Positions 53,552 through 60,837 of a stretch of DNA of 64,000 nucleotides are shown here, piece by piece; within the stretch, counting starts at the first letter, position 1, and each line of letters opens with the position of its first letter. The notes under the pieces were generated by a model. The model saw only the letters and a list, made by a program, of their open reading frames with translations. It ran no database searches and was not told the origin of the DNA. The stretch lies in NCBI GenBank assembly GCA_016721945.1, contig JADKHC010000018.1:1-64000 (forward strand), given 5' to 3'. The position numbers and the translations under genes were made by a program. This stretch comes from Verrucomicrobiota bacterium (lineage in GTDB: Bacteria > Verrucomicrobiota > Verrucomicrobiia > Opitutales > Opitutaceae).

Positions 53552-53580
53552 AAAAAAAATGGCGCGAAGAAGATCGCGCC
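53552..53580 (-). terminator. terminator between hypothetical gene and gnd (minus strand)
   Basis: GGCGCGA/TCGCGCC (53561-53580) with a six-base loop. On the minus strand the stem is followed by eight T residues. It lies 10 bases downstream of the stop at 53591. Confidence 0.85.
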
Positions 53581-53590
53581 AGGTGAGCCG

Positions 53591-53974
53591 CTATTTCTTA
53601 GCGGGCGTACTCGGGGCGGGCGTGGCGGGGCCTTTCGGCTTTCCCGACTTATCGGTCGGGTCCTGCGCCTGTTTCTTTTCGTAGACGCCCTTGGTCGGGA
53701 AGAAGCCGGAGTCGGCGATGGGGCCGATGATCGGCGTGAGAAAAGCAGGCTCGTTACGATTGTAGACCCAGCTAATGCTAAAGACGCCAACCACTACGCA
53801 GAGAATGATCGTAAGGATGATCTTGTTCATCCCCATCACTTTTCTGAACAAAAAGAGGAGCCCGGCGAGAATGCAGGCACCGAGGATGACCTTGATCCAG
53901 AACTGGCCCGAGACGTTTTGGAGTTTATCGAGCGGGGTTACTTTTTCAGCAGCAACGGCGAGTAAGGGTAGCAT
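53591..53974 (-). CDS. small membrane protein, unknown function
   Basis: 127 residues, not recognised. Two TM helices are visible (FWIKVILGACILAGLLFLF about 25-43 and IILTIILCVVVGVFSISWV about 52-70). A short extracytoplasmic segment with PIIGPIADSGFFPTKGVYE and a Lys/Pro/Ala-rich tail (KKQAQDPTDKSGKPKGPATP) follow. It is monocistronic, with its own terminator before gnd and a divergent kinase-like gene upstream. The tail composition suggests a flexible periplasmic or cytoplasmic arm. Confidence 0.7.
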   Translation of the reverse strand: MLPLLAVAAEKVTPLDKLQNVSGQFWIKVILGACILAGLLFLFRKVMGMNKIILTIILCVVVGVFSISWVYNRNEPAFLTPIIGPIADSGFFPTKGVYEKKQAQDPTDKSGKPKGPATPAPSTPAKK

Positions 53975-54136
53975 ACGCGGCCGAAGTGTATGTATTGGCC
54001 GAAGAGAGACCAGTTCAAAGAACCGGCGGGAAATATTTAGCTTCTTTTTGGCAAAAAGCGGTTTGCGGTTTATGAAGTCGATTTAAGTTTAGCTCTACCG
54101 TGGCCTTTGCGCCGCTTTTCATTTCGCTACCATCCT

Positions 54137-55222
54137 ATGGAAGAAGCCGAGTACTCACGCCGCACCCGCCAGAAAAAGCCCAGCTTTCTAATCAGCGAAG
54201 GGCTGCGTACCTATCTACGGCGTTACCGGCGCGAGCGCGAACTTCCGGTGACCTATGAACGACTGCGGCGTTTTACCGAATGTGCGCCCTTGGTCGATGA
54301 AAGCGGTCAGCCCACGCTTTGGGAAACGGTGATGTATGACCGGCTCGAAATGGATCAGCTCAACGAAGACCTGAAGCGCATCTACGCCCTCTTGCGCGTC
54401 GATGGCGACCTCTCGGTCATGCAGCATCTCTATGTTGACCGGATCGATTACTGCTCCTTTGGCAACTCCACGCCCTTCCGTATCCGGATTGTGAATGCGT
54501 ACAACGACAACCCGGACTATTTCTACGTGAAGCGCGGCGACTCTTCGCGAGTGTACGGGCTGGAACTGGAGCACTTGCTCTCGCCCAACCGCATGCACTA
54601 CCTGACGTTTGGCGATACGCTGATCGAGGAGCACGTCGCAGGCATCCCGGGCGACGTTTTCATCGATCGCTGGCTGCATAGCGATGAACTAAAACCAATC
54701 CGTGTCGCCAAAGAACTCGTCAAGTTCAACGAACGCTGTTTCGTGCGGCTGCTGGGCGATATGCGCAGTTATAACTTCGTCGTCGTGATCACGCCGGACT
54801 TCGAAGGCGCGCAAATCCGTATCCGTGCGATGGATTTCGATCAACAGACTTACGAGGGGCGCATGAATCTCTACAAGCCGCAGTATTTTCGGGAGAACAA
54901 ACCGCTGGCACTGTTTTGCGTGCAACACTTACGCGTCGAAACCGCTCGCCAGTACCAACGCGAAGAGCAGGTACTGATGCTTCAACGCAGAGCGATCATC
55001 GGCGAACGCTTTGATATGATGCTCGATGCGATGTCTGGCGACGAGCTGGCGCCGATGAGCCATGTGATCGAGTTGCGCGAAGGGCTGGCCTCGCACTACG
55101 GCCGCACGGCTTATCTTCGCTGCAATTCCATGGGTGATTTGGTTCGGGAAAACATGGAGAGCATTCGCCTGGCCGTCGACGCACCGCAGAGAGCCGCTTC
55201 GCGGCCGGAAGAGTATGAGTAG
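54137..55222 (+). CDS. orphan protein with kinase-like motifs
   Basis: 361 residues, no family recognised with certainty. Basic N-terminus (EEAEYSRRTRQKKPSFLISE) and about 80 helical residues, then a region with protein-kinase/APH-like landmarks: YFYVKRGDSSRVYGLELEHL with a Lys and Glu, hinge-like DTLIEEHVAGIPGD, catalytic-loop-like GDMRSYNFVVVITPDF (GD-x4-N) and AMDFDQQT resembling the DFD/DFG metal site. A helical C-terminal part follows. The ATG at 54137 is chosen over one 10 codons upstream. It is isolated, divergent from the small membrane protein. A phosphotransferase role is a hypothesis from motif order alone. Confidence 0.72.
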   Translation: MEEAEYSRRTRQKKPSFLISEGLRTYLRRYRRERELPVTYERLRRFTECAPLVDESGQPTLWETVMYDRLEMDQLNEDLKRIYALLRVDGDLSVMQHLYVDRIDYCSFGNSTPFRIRIVNAYNDNPDYFYVKRGDSSRVYGLELEHLLSPNRMHYLTFGDTLIEEHVAGIPGDVFIDRWLHSDELKPIRVAKELVKFNERCFVRLLGDMRSYNFVVVITPDFEGAQIRIRAMDFDQQTYEGRMNLYKPQYFRENKPLALFCVQHLRVETARQYQREEQVLMLQRRAIIGERFDMMLDAMSGDELAPMSHVIELREGLASHYGRTAYLRCNSMGDLVRENMESIRLAVDAPQRAASRPEEYE

Positions 55223-55294
55223 GAAGGAGGCAGGAGACAGTAGTCAGGAGGCGGAGGACGGAAGTCAGAGGATAGCAAATTCCGGAGTCTGGGG

Positions 55295-55379
55295 GGTAGG
55301 GACGGTCCGCCGGGCCGTCCGGTTGGATGGAGCAGGTGGTTTGGCACGTTTTCGGACGACCCGGCGGGTCATCCCTACC
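55295..55379. repeat. REP-like inverted repeat with GGTAGGGACGG arms
   Basis: 27-base arms at 55295-55321 and 55353-55379 (GGTAGGGACGGTCCGCCGGG start; CCGGCGGGTCATCCCTACC end) differ at four positions as reverse complements. A third arm-like copy lies at 55466-55488. Both are preceded by AATTCCGGAGT, so a direct repeat is present too. Confidence 0.75.
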
Positions 55380-55512
55380 TCGGAGGCGCGCAGGTCGGAC
55401 GAGGGAAGCCGGGAGGCGAGGTGTCGCACTGGTTTTTCAAGCGCATAAAAATTCCGGAGTTTGTGGGTAGGGACGGCCATGCCGGGCCTTTGAACCTAAA
55501 AACAGCAGTTGT

Positions 55513-55653
55513 TTAACCGCTAATTATCGCTAATCGCCGCTAATTTCGGAGGTTAGCCACCGGTCTACGCAGCAACTGAGTTCACCTGACAGGTGAAAAG
55601 GTGTTTTTATCGATGTCTCAGACTTAGCGCCAATTAGCGAAAATTAGCGGTTT
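55513..55653. repeat. CGCTAAT-type iterated-word inverted repeat
   Basis: The left arm has CGCTAAT words at 55518, 55528 and 55538. The right arm (55624-55652) carries the reverse complement ATTAGCG words, ending AAATTAGCGGTT. The spacer has no open frame. The gap 55223-55741 holds only this and the preceding repeats. Confidence 0.7.
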
Positions 55654-55741
55654 CAACTGCGGAATTAAGGTTGAAAGAGAGATGGCTTCAGCGGGGCTAC
55701 ACCGATCACGCTCTCTTCAGTCTCTTCCTATTCGGAGCGGG

Positions 55742-56215
55742 TCACTCATTCAATTCCTGCTCATGTTCCGACAGCCACTGCCTTAGGCCTTCCACGCAGG
55801 CGGGGCACTGCCAGCTCATCACTGTTTTCCGTCCGGGCGTGGCGACGTCGCCACCGTAGTAGCTTTCCTCTCCGTGCGGAAAACGATCCCGTGCCGAGTG
55901 CAGCAACTGCACGAGCTTGAGGTTGCAGTGATAAACGATCGGCACGGGCCGCTTTGTCATGCGGAGATGATGAACAGCGCAGAGCGAGGGATCGTGGCTT
56001 TCAGGCGTGCTGGAGATTTCTGCTGGTGTTAAATTCATGACGGTGGTCGATGGAGGCGTGGAGGGCGTGGTTATTTGATTTTCCTGCCTGGAACTCGAGG
56101 ACGCTTGTTCTGCCGTCTGGGCCAGTGAAGTTGTACAGGCGGTGAGCACGCAGGTCGACCAGAGTGCGGCAGCGATCCTGCAGCAAAAGTTGAGACTTTT
56201 CGTCCTGGATCGCAT
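55742..56215 (-). CDS. putative lipoprotein, unknown function
   Basis: 157-residue exported protein. The ATG at 56215 opens a leader ending LTACTT, a good lipobox. A Ser/Thr/Pro-rich linker follows, then a small Cys/His domain: LCAVHHLRMTKRPVPIVYHC and later SWQCPACVEGLRQWL. C-x-V-H-H and C-x-x-C could bind a metal; this is not proven. No annotated family could be assigned. Its start lies 50 bases from the stop of the truncated beta-helix gene on the same strand. Confidence 0.65.
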   Translation of the reverse strand: MRSRTKSLNFCCRIAAALWSTCVLTACTTSLAQTAEQASSSSRQENQITTPSTPPSTTVMNLTPAEISSTPESHDPSLCAVHHLRMTKRPVPIVYHCNLKLVQLLHSARDRFPHGEESYYGGDVATPGRKTVMSWQCPACVEGLRQWLSEHEQELNE

Positions 56216-56265
56216 GCCGACCCCGGCGCTTTCGCCGTTGGATTCGAACTTTGGATACACCCGTG

Positions 56266-56850
56266 TCATTTGCGGATGCCGATTTCGTCGAAAGGTATGT
56301 CCTCGAAGCTGGGGATCAGGAAGGCGGGCGAATTTGGCTTTAGCAAAAGGTTGAGGCTGGCTTCGTCGGTGAACAGCGGATCCTGGTCCTGAACATTGTT
56401 CGTCACGAGCTTGTAGTGGGTGGAGGTGTCCTTGGTTTCCTCAAGCCAGCGGAAGTTTGACCAGCCGAGGTTTCTTGATATCACGGTGCCTTCCGGAAAG
56501 AGCCAGGTTTTTGTTGGGTCGATGATGGTCGTCCAGTCGTTTGGAATCGCTGCGCATTCGGGGTAGCGCGAGAGCCAAGGTTCCTGTTGGTATCCGAGCT
56601 GGTTGAGCTTCTCGAGGAGATTCCAACTGTCACCGGGAATATTGTTTGGGAAACCGAGGGATTTGAGCCACTCGAACGCCCGGCTGTCGGCGTAAAAGGC
56701 ATCGCCGCACTTAACGATCAGGTTGTTCACGATGGTGGTGTCGCGGCCGCCTTCGAGTTTGATGCCGGCTCCGCTGGCGTCGTAGAGAACGGCAACAAAC
56801 GTTTGGAGGCCATCTTGGAAACGGGATGCTCGTGTGCAAAGCGAGGACAC
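56266..56850 (-). pseudogene. C-terminal fragment of a right-handed beta-helix protein
   Basis: Reads in frame as a beta-helix C-terminus: ASGAGIKLEGGRDTTIVNNL, IVKCGDAFYADSRAFEW, a helical insertion, NDWTTIIDPTKTWLFPEGTV and the closing NLLLKPNSPAFLIPSFEDIP. Such ends belong to secreted polysaccharide-acting proteins of at least 400 residues. The 5' part is missing; sequence upstream of about 56820 no longer fits, and a group II intron 3' end lies directly beyond. No signal peptide is left, so the gene is a remnant truncated by rearrangement. Confidence 0.68.
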
Positions 56851-56930
56851 GTTGAACCATCCTTCTTACGGCCATGGTCTCAATATGCGATCAACCTCTC
56901 CCCTTGACCGGGGCAAGATCATCAACTTGA

Positions 56931-57006
56931 GAGCCGGATGCGAGAAACCCGCCTGTCCGGTTCGGAGGGAGGGGCGGAGCAAATCAATGCTTCGTCCCTA
57001 CCCTAT
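56931..57006 (+). mobile_element. group II intron remnant (domains V and VI)
   Basis: Domain V: 56931-56963 begins GAGCCGGATGCG and ends TGTCCGGTTC. The basal 8-bp helix (GAGCCGGA with TCCGGTTC), a two-base bulge, a GCG/CGC distal stem and a GAAA-like loop are present, and the AGC triad is at 56932-56934. Domain VI: 56964-57006 folds into a long stem with an unpaired A near 57000, 6 bases before an AT end, as at group II 3' splice sites. No intron-encoded reverse transcriptase is present, so it is a 5'-truncated copy. Confidence 0.72.
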
Positions 57007-57055
57007 CCTTCGATCAGCAAACATAAAGTCCAAATCCCTAGGGGCGTTGGTATTA

Positions 57056-58732
57056 CTACTCGCGACGGCCGGAGGCCGGAGCGGATGCTGCATCACTGGT
57101 GTGGCGGCTTTGGCGGCGGGTGGTTCGGGTGGCTGGGTGGTCGGCTCTTCGCACGGAGATTGTGCCGGGAAGATAGGGGCGCAAAAACGGGGGCAATTCG
57201 CCGCGGCCACCACGCTGAAAATCGCGCCAGAGCGCCGCGGCGACGGCCGGTTGTTCCTGGTGGAGTTCGGTTGTGAGAAAACTGAAGAGCAGCTCCATCA
57301 GGGTCACGAGGGCGAGCGCGTGATGGCGGCCATCGTTGGTGGCGAGCCAGTCGCTGAGGCGGAGGAATGAGTGAAACGGGGAAGGTTGGGTTGAAACGAT
57401 AGAGGTGGTTCTGTCGAGGTCGGGGCGATGCTCCGCTTCGTCCGCGGCGGATGAGGGACCATCCGCCCTACCCGATACAGTGCGAGCCTGAGCGTCCCTA
57501 CCCGCCCAAACCAGCGGCGTGGTTTCGACGAAGTTGCCGCTGTTGCCGACCAAATCCCAGTAGCGTGCGAAGCGACGCAGGCGCTGCATCGTGGAGAAAT
57601 CGATCAGCTTGTTGCGGAGAATTTCGTAGGTGGGCAGCGGCGAGTAAACCATTTCCCACGTCTGATCGTGGCGCGATATTGGCGTGCCGCGCAGGCGCTT
57701 GAGAATGCCGACTTGGATTTCTTGCGGAGCGAGCGCAACGAGTCGGTCGAAGCCAGAAGCAAAACTTTCCAGTGTTTCGCCCGGCAGGCCCGCGATGAGA
57801 TCGGCGTGGAGATGGACACCGGTTTGGGCGCGCAAGTAGCGGAAGTTGTCCTCCAAACGAACATAGTCCTGGCGGCGGCTGATGAGCGTGGCGACGTCTG
57901 CATTGAAAGTTTGGATACCGACTTCGAGCTGCATGGTGCCGGCCGGAAAGCGTGCGATCAACTCCCGCAGTTCCGGTGGCAGCCGGTCGGGTACCATTTC
58001 GAAATGCAGAAACAGGCCGGGTTTCAGCCGTTCGAGGAAAAACTCCAGAATGCGGCGGCTGGTGGCGAGGTTCAGGTTGAACGTGCGGTCGACGAATTTG
58101 AAATGCAGCACGCCGCGCGCGAGCAGGCGTTCCAGCGTGGCGAGAAACGTATCGATCGGCGCTTGCCGAACCGGTATATCGAGGGAAGAAAGGCAGAATT
58201 CGCAGCTGAACGGACAGCCGCGCGAGGCTTCGACGTAAATCAAGCGGTGCGCGATGTCGTCCGCGTTATATTCGTCGTAAGGCAGGGCGAGTTTGCCGAA
58301 ATCCGGCAGCGGTGCGGCGATGATTTTTTGCGGGGGCGGCGTACCGGCGAGTATCTGTCGACAGAGTTCGGCGAACGCCAGATCGCCCTCGCCGGTGATG
58401 GTGTAATCGGCGAGTCGGACGATTTCCTGTTGATCCGATTCGTAGCTCACCTCGGGCCCGCCGAGCACTACGATCACGTCGGGGCGAATCTTTTTAAGGA
58501 TAGCGACCAGTTCGGTTGTGAGGGTGACGTTCCAGATATACACACCGAGGCCGACGATGCGTGGATTATGCGCGAGGATTTTCTCCGCGATTTCCAGCGG
58601 GCGCTGGTTGATGATGAATTCTTCCAGTATGGCGCGCGAACGCAGCTCGCCAAGGTTGGCCAGCAGGTAGCGCAGGCCGAACGAGGCGTGGATGTATTTC
58701 GCATTGAGCGTCGCTAGGACGATATCGGGCAT
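57056..58732 (-). CDS. B12-binding-domain radical SAM protein (DUF4080 type)
   Basis: 558 residues. The N-terminal cobalamin-binding-like Rossmann domain (MPDIVLATLNAKYIHASFGL, VGLGVYIWN, DVIVVLGGPEVSYE) is followed by the radical SAM barrel with ASRGCPFSCEFCLSSLD (C-x3-C-x2-C cluster) and LHADLIAGLPGETLESFASG. The C-terminal part is the DUF4080-like domain (YWDLVGNSGNF, LMELLFSFL). A segment DAQARTVSGRADGPSSAADE is an in-frame insertion encoded by a palindromic repeat at 57446-57467. The ATG at 58732 is chosen over one three codons upstream. The target is unknown. Confidence 0.88.
   Translation of the reverse strand: MPDIVLATLNAKYIHASFGLRYLLANLGELRSRAILEEFIINQRPLEIAEKILAHNPRIVGLGVYIWNVTLTTELVAILKKIRPDVIVVLGGPEVSYESDQQEIVRLADYTITGEGDLAFAELCRQILAGTPPPQKIIAAPLPDFGKLALPYDEYNADDIAHRLIYVEASRGCPFSCEFCLSSLDIPVRQAPIDTFLATLERLLARGVLHFKFVDRTFNLNLATSRRILEFFLERLKPGLFLHFEMVPDRLPPELRELIARFPAGTMQLEVGIQTFNADVATLISRRQDYVRLEDNFRYLRAQTGVHLHADLIAGLPGETLESFASGFDRLVALAPQEIQVGILKRLRGTPISRHDQTWEMVYSPLPTYEILRNKLIDFSTMQRLRRFARYWDLVGNSGNFVETTPLVWAGRDAQARTVSGRADGPSSAADEAEHRPDLDRTTSIVSTQPSPFHSFLRLSDWLATNDGRHHALALVTLMELLFSFLTTELHQEQPAVAAALWRDFQRGGRGELPPFLRPYLPGTISVRRADHPATRTTRRQSRHTSDAASAPASGRRE
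57446..57467. repeat. hairpin repeat inside radical SAM gene
   Basis: GGCGGATG (57446-57453) and CATCCGCC (57460-57467) around AGGGAC form a perfect 8-bp stem. It is followed by CTACCCG and 33 bases later by GTCCCTACC, the same words as the 55295-55379 family. It adds residues to the protein without breaking the frame. Confidence 0.65.
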
Positions 58733-58784
58733 TGCGGCCAACCATCAGTGCGATGCGGCCAAAGCTCAAATGCGGAAAATGAAA

Positions 58785-58813
58785 AAGCCGACTCGGCTTA
58801 ACCGGGTCGGCTT
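58785..58813 (-). terminator. terminator after acetate transporter (minus strand)
   Basis: AAGCCGACTCGG (58785-58796) and CCGGGTCGGCTT (58802-58813) form a 12-bp stem with one G-T-type pair and loop CTTAA. On the minus strand TTTT follows. It lies 33 bases past the stop at 58847. Confidence 0.87.
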
Positions 58814-58846
58814 GGATAGAAGGGCAATGGAGTTGGTGCCGCGGGC

Positions 58847-59425
58847 TTACAACCAGGCTTTGCCGGCGGGAAGAACTTCGCGGCCGAAAAGATCGTTGAG
58901 GATAATGCGAGCCATCATGTACCAGGCCGCGAGCGCGCAGGCGATCAGCTCGTAGCCGGCAACCTTGTTGAAGATCGGATTTCCGAAGTGGCCGATGTCG
59001 AGCAGCACGAAACCGATCAAGAGAAGCGTGAAGGTAATCGCCATCGCGCCATGGACGCGCATCGAACCGATCCAGAGGATAACGGTAAAGAGGGTCCAAG
59101 CGATGAGGAACCAGCCGACATCGGTATGCGAGGCGGCAAACACGCCGAAATTGTTACCCAGCAGCATGAGGCAAAGGCTGATCCAGAAGGCACCGTAGGC
59201 GGTGAAGGCGCAGTAACCGAAATTATTGCCCATTTTCATTTCCTGGAAGCCGGCGATCATTTGCACGAGGCCGCCAAAAACGAGGCCGACCCAGATGACC
59301 GGGCCGGTGCCCATCCAGCCCACATTGTGGAACTGGAGCAGAAGCGTGGTCAGGCCGAACCCGGCGAGACCGACAACCGCTGGATTGGCGAGTTTAGGTG
59401 AAGGAGGAGTGGTGGTGTTGGACAT
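58847..59425 (-). CDS. satP: acetate uptake transporter (SatP/YaaH, GPR1/FUN34 family)
   Basis: 192-residue inner-membrane protein with six TM helices. The family signature NPAVVGLAGFGLTTLLL is near the N-terminus and GGLVQMIAGFQEMKMGNNFG follows, with FTAYGAFWISL as the third helix. These proteins take up acetate and succinate with protons. The ATG at 59425 starts MSNTTTPPSPKLANP, the normal length; 20 upstream codons are open but unlikely. It is monocistronic with a strong terminator. The symbol is given by family resemblance. Confidence 0.9.
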   Translation of the reverse strand: MSNTTTPPSPKLANPAVVGLAGFGLTTLLLQFHNVGWMGTGPVIWVGLVFGGLVQMIAGFQEMKMGNNFGYCAFTAYGAFWISLCLMLLGNNFGVFAASHTDVGWFLIAWTLFTVILWIGSMRVHGAMAITFTLLLIGFVLLDIGHFGNPIFNKVAGYELIACALAAWYMMARIILNDLFGREVLPAGKAWL

Positions 59426-59676
59426 GTGAAAGTTGGCGAAAAGTGGTAAGTGTAGGCGATATGGAGGAGTGGCCTGAGCGGGCACAAAAGGGGCGAATGC
59501 TAGGACGTGGCCGCGCCGAGGTAAGGGCGAAGTGGGGCACGCTCGTAGCTATAAGGCGCGGCGAGCGCGCCTGAAGGTTTCGTGATAGTGCGTGTAGAGG
59601 ACGCCCTCGTTCAGCGGATGATCGACGGAACTTTGGACTGTCTCTCTGATCGCTCAAAGACCTCTGTTGTCGGGTC

Positions 59677-59752
59677 ATTCTTTGCGTCTTGGCGTCTTTG
59701 CGTGAGAACGGATTGGAAAAGATTCACCTTGAGGCACAAAGTCGCGAAGAAC
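59677..59752. repeat. AACGCAAAG-type inverted repeat, second locus
   Basis: The left part ATTCTTTGCGTCTTGGCGTC, with TTTGCGTGAG, faces GGCACAAAGTCGCGAAGAA on the right. The words match 23131-23216. The rest of the gap 59426-59788 has no gene that can be supported. Confidence 0.55.
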
Positions 59753-59788
59753 CACACGGCGTACAGGAACACGCCCCGTCTTCTAGTG

Positions 59789-60271
59789 CTAGGTTGACTG
59801 CCGTTTTGCGGCGATCGCACGGAGCTCTTTTGCCGTCAGTAAGTCCTTTTCTCTCCCCATCGCTTCCTTGGCCTTGATCAAATCCTCGAGCGAAATCACC
59901 CGGCAGCGGCGCCCAAACAACGGTATCTCCACGGCGTTTTTCGTCAGGGCGTGGTAGTCGCCGATGCCAAGCACACTACCTAGCACGTCCACCACTCCGG
60001 CTTCGGTTTCTAGATAGATATTGGATAGAGTCTGCCCAGCCGGCGGATGCTCCAGGAACGAAAGTTTTTTATGCGTCATCCGATGCACCGGTTTTAGATC
60101 GGCCAGCGTTTCACGCAGTTTGGCGATGGTTTCTGGTGATAGAACGGCGCAAATATCGAGATCGTTGGTGACGTATGCGGAGCCATGCAGCACGCCTGCG
60201 AAGCCGCCTACCACGACAAAATCCAGACCCGCGTCAGAGAGCCGCTGGAGCAGCAGATGCAGACTTTTCAT
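59789..60271 (-). CDS. nucleotidyltransferase-fold protein (AbiEii-like)
   Basis: 160 residues. FVVVGGFAGVLHGSAYVTND followed by LDICAVLSP gives the nucleotidyltransferase plan (GG...D-x-D-like, TNDLDI). A central strand has GVVDVLGSVLG with the third Asp, and ISLEDLIKAKEAMGREKDL forms the helical end. Stand-alone proteins of this kind act as toxins or partners in two-gene modules. The start at 60271 overlaps the 3' end of a small upstream gene by 38 bases, so the two are coupled. Role as toxin-antitoxin is inferred. Confidence 0.78.
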   Translation of the reverse strand: MKSLHLLLQRLSDAGLDFVVVGGFAGVLHGSAYVTNDLDICAVLSPETIAKLRETLADLKPVHRMTHKKLSFLEHPPAGQTLSNIYLETEAGVVDVLGSVLGIGDYHALTKNAVEIPLFGRRCRVISLEDLIKAKEAMGREKDLLTAKELRAIAAKRQST

Positions 60272-60428
60272 AGGTGGCTCCTGCTTCTCTCAATGCCAAC
60301 ACCAGCTCCAGCGCAGATTCATGCCGCAGCACGCGTTCTTCGTAGGTCAGCGCCAGATTCGAATCCAGCAGATCGAGGTCAATGCCTGCACGGCGGGCGT
60401 CCTCGAGGGTCTGTTCCAGATTCGTCAT
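60234..60428 (-). CDS. small partner protein of nucleotidyltransferase
   Basis: 64-residue helical protein (MTNLEQTLEDARRAGIDLDL, then LDSNLALTYEERVLRHESAL and ELVLALREAG). No family was recognised with certainty; short helical proteins ahead of AbiEii-like genes commonly act as antitoxins or cofactors. It ends inside the start region of the nucleotidyltransferase gene, so translation is likely linked. Confidence 0.68.
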   Translation of the reverse strand: MTNLEQTLEDARRAGIDLDLLDSNLALTYEERVLRHESALELVLALREAGATYEKSASAAPAAL

Positions 60429-60523
60429 AGCGTGAAAATGCGCGTTACTCGAAGGGCTGCAAAGCCTGTTTTGGGCCGTAGTTGTTCGGCAGCGAAAATC
60501 ACTCGGAAAACGGTTGCAGCGCC

Positions 60524-60835
60524 TTAAGCCCTCGCTCGCGTATCGTACTTTTGTATACCCAGTGCAATCGCACCTTCAATGAGCACTCTCAAAACTGGGT
60601 TACAGCCCCGGAAAGTCATCCGGTCGAGCAGGGCTTCACCATGTTCCTCTAGCAATCCGGTCAACAGTCCATTCACGAAAGAACTGTTTCCATGCCGTAC
60701 ACCGGTGAAGTCGAGAACGATATCCGCCTGCATTCCCACATAGGGATCGATTCTCACCATGCGAAAAGCGACCGCCTTGGCGCCATCGGCCAAATGCGAT
60801 CCCAGTTCTTCAGCAAGGTGGAGTTCGAGTTTCAT
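60524..60835 (-). CDS. STAS-like (DUF4325) domain protein
   Basis: 103 residues covering one STAS-like domain: LHLAEELGSHLADGAKAVAF, ADIVLDFTGVRHGNSSFVNG, LLEEHGEALLDRMTFRGCNP and VLRVLIEGAIALG. The conserved NSSFVNGL loop occupies the place where anti-anti-sigma STAS proteins carry their phosphoserine. It starts two bases after the stop of the STAS-ATPase gene, so both are one unit, and the expected function is as regulated partner of that ATPase. Target is unknown. Confidence 0.84.
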   Translation of the reverse strand: MKLELHLAEELGSHLADGAKAVAFRMVRIDPYVGMQADIVLDFTGVRHGNSSFVNGLLTGLLEEHGEALLDRMTFRGCNPVLRVLIEGAIALGIQKYDTRARA

Positions 60836-60837
60836 CT

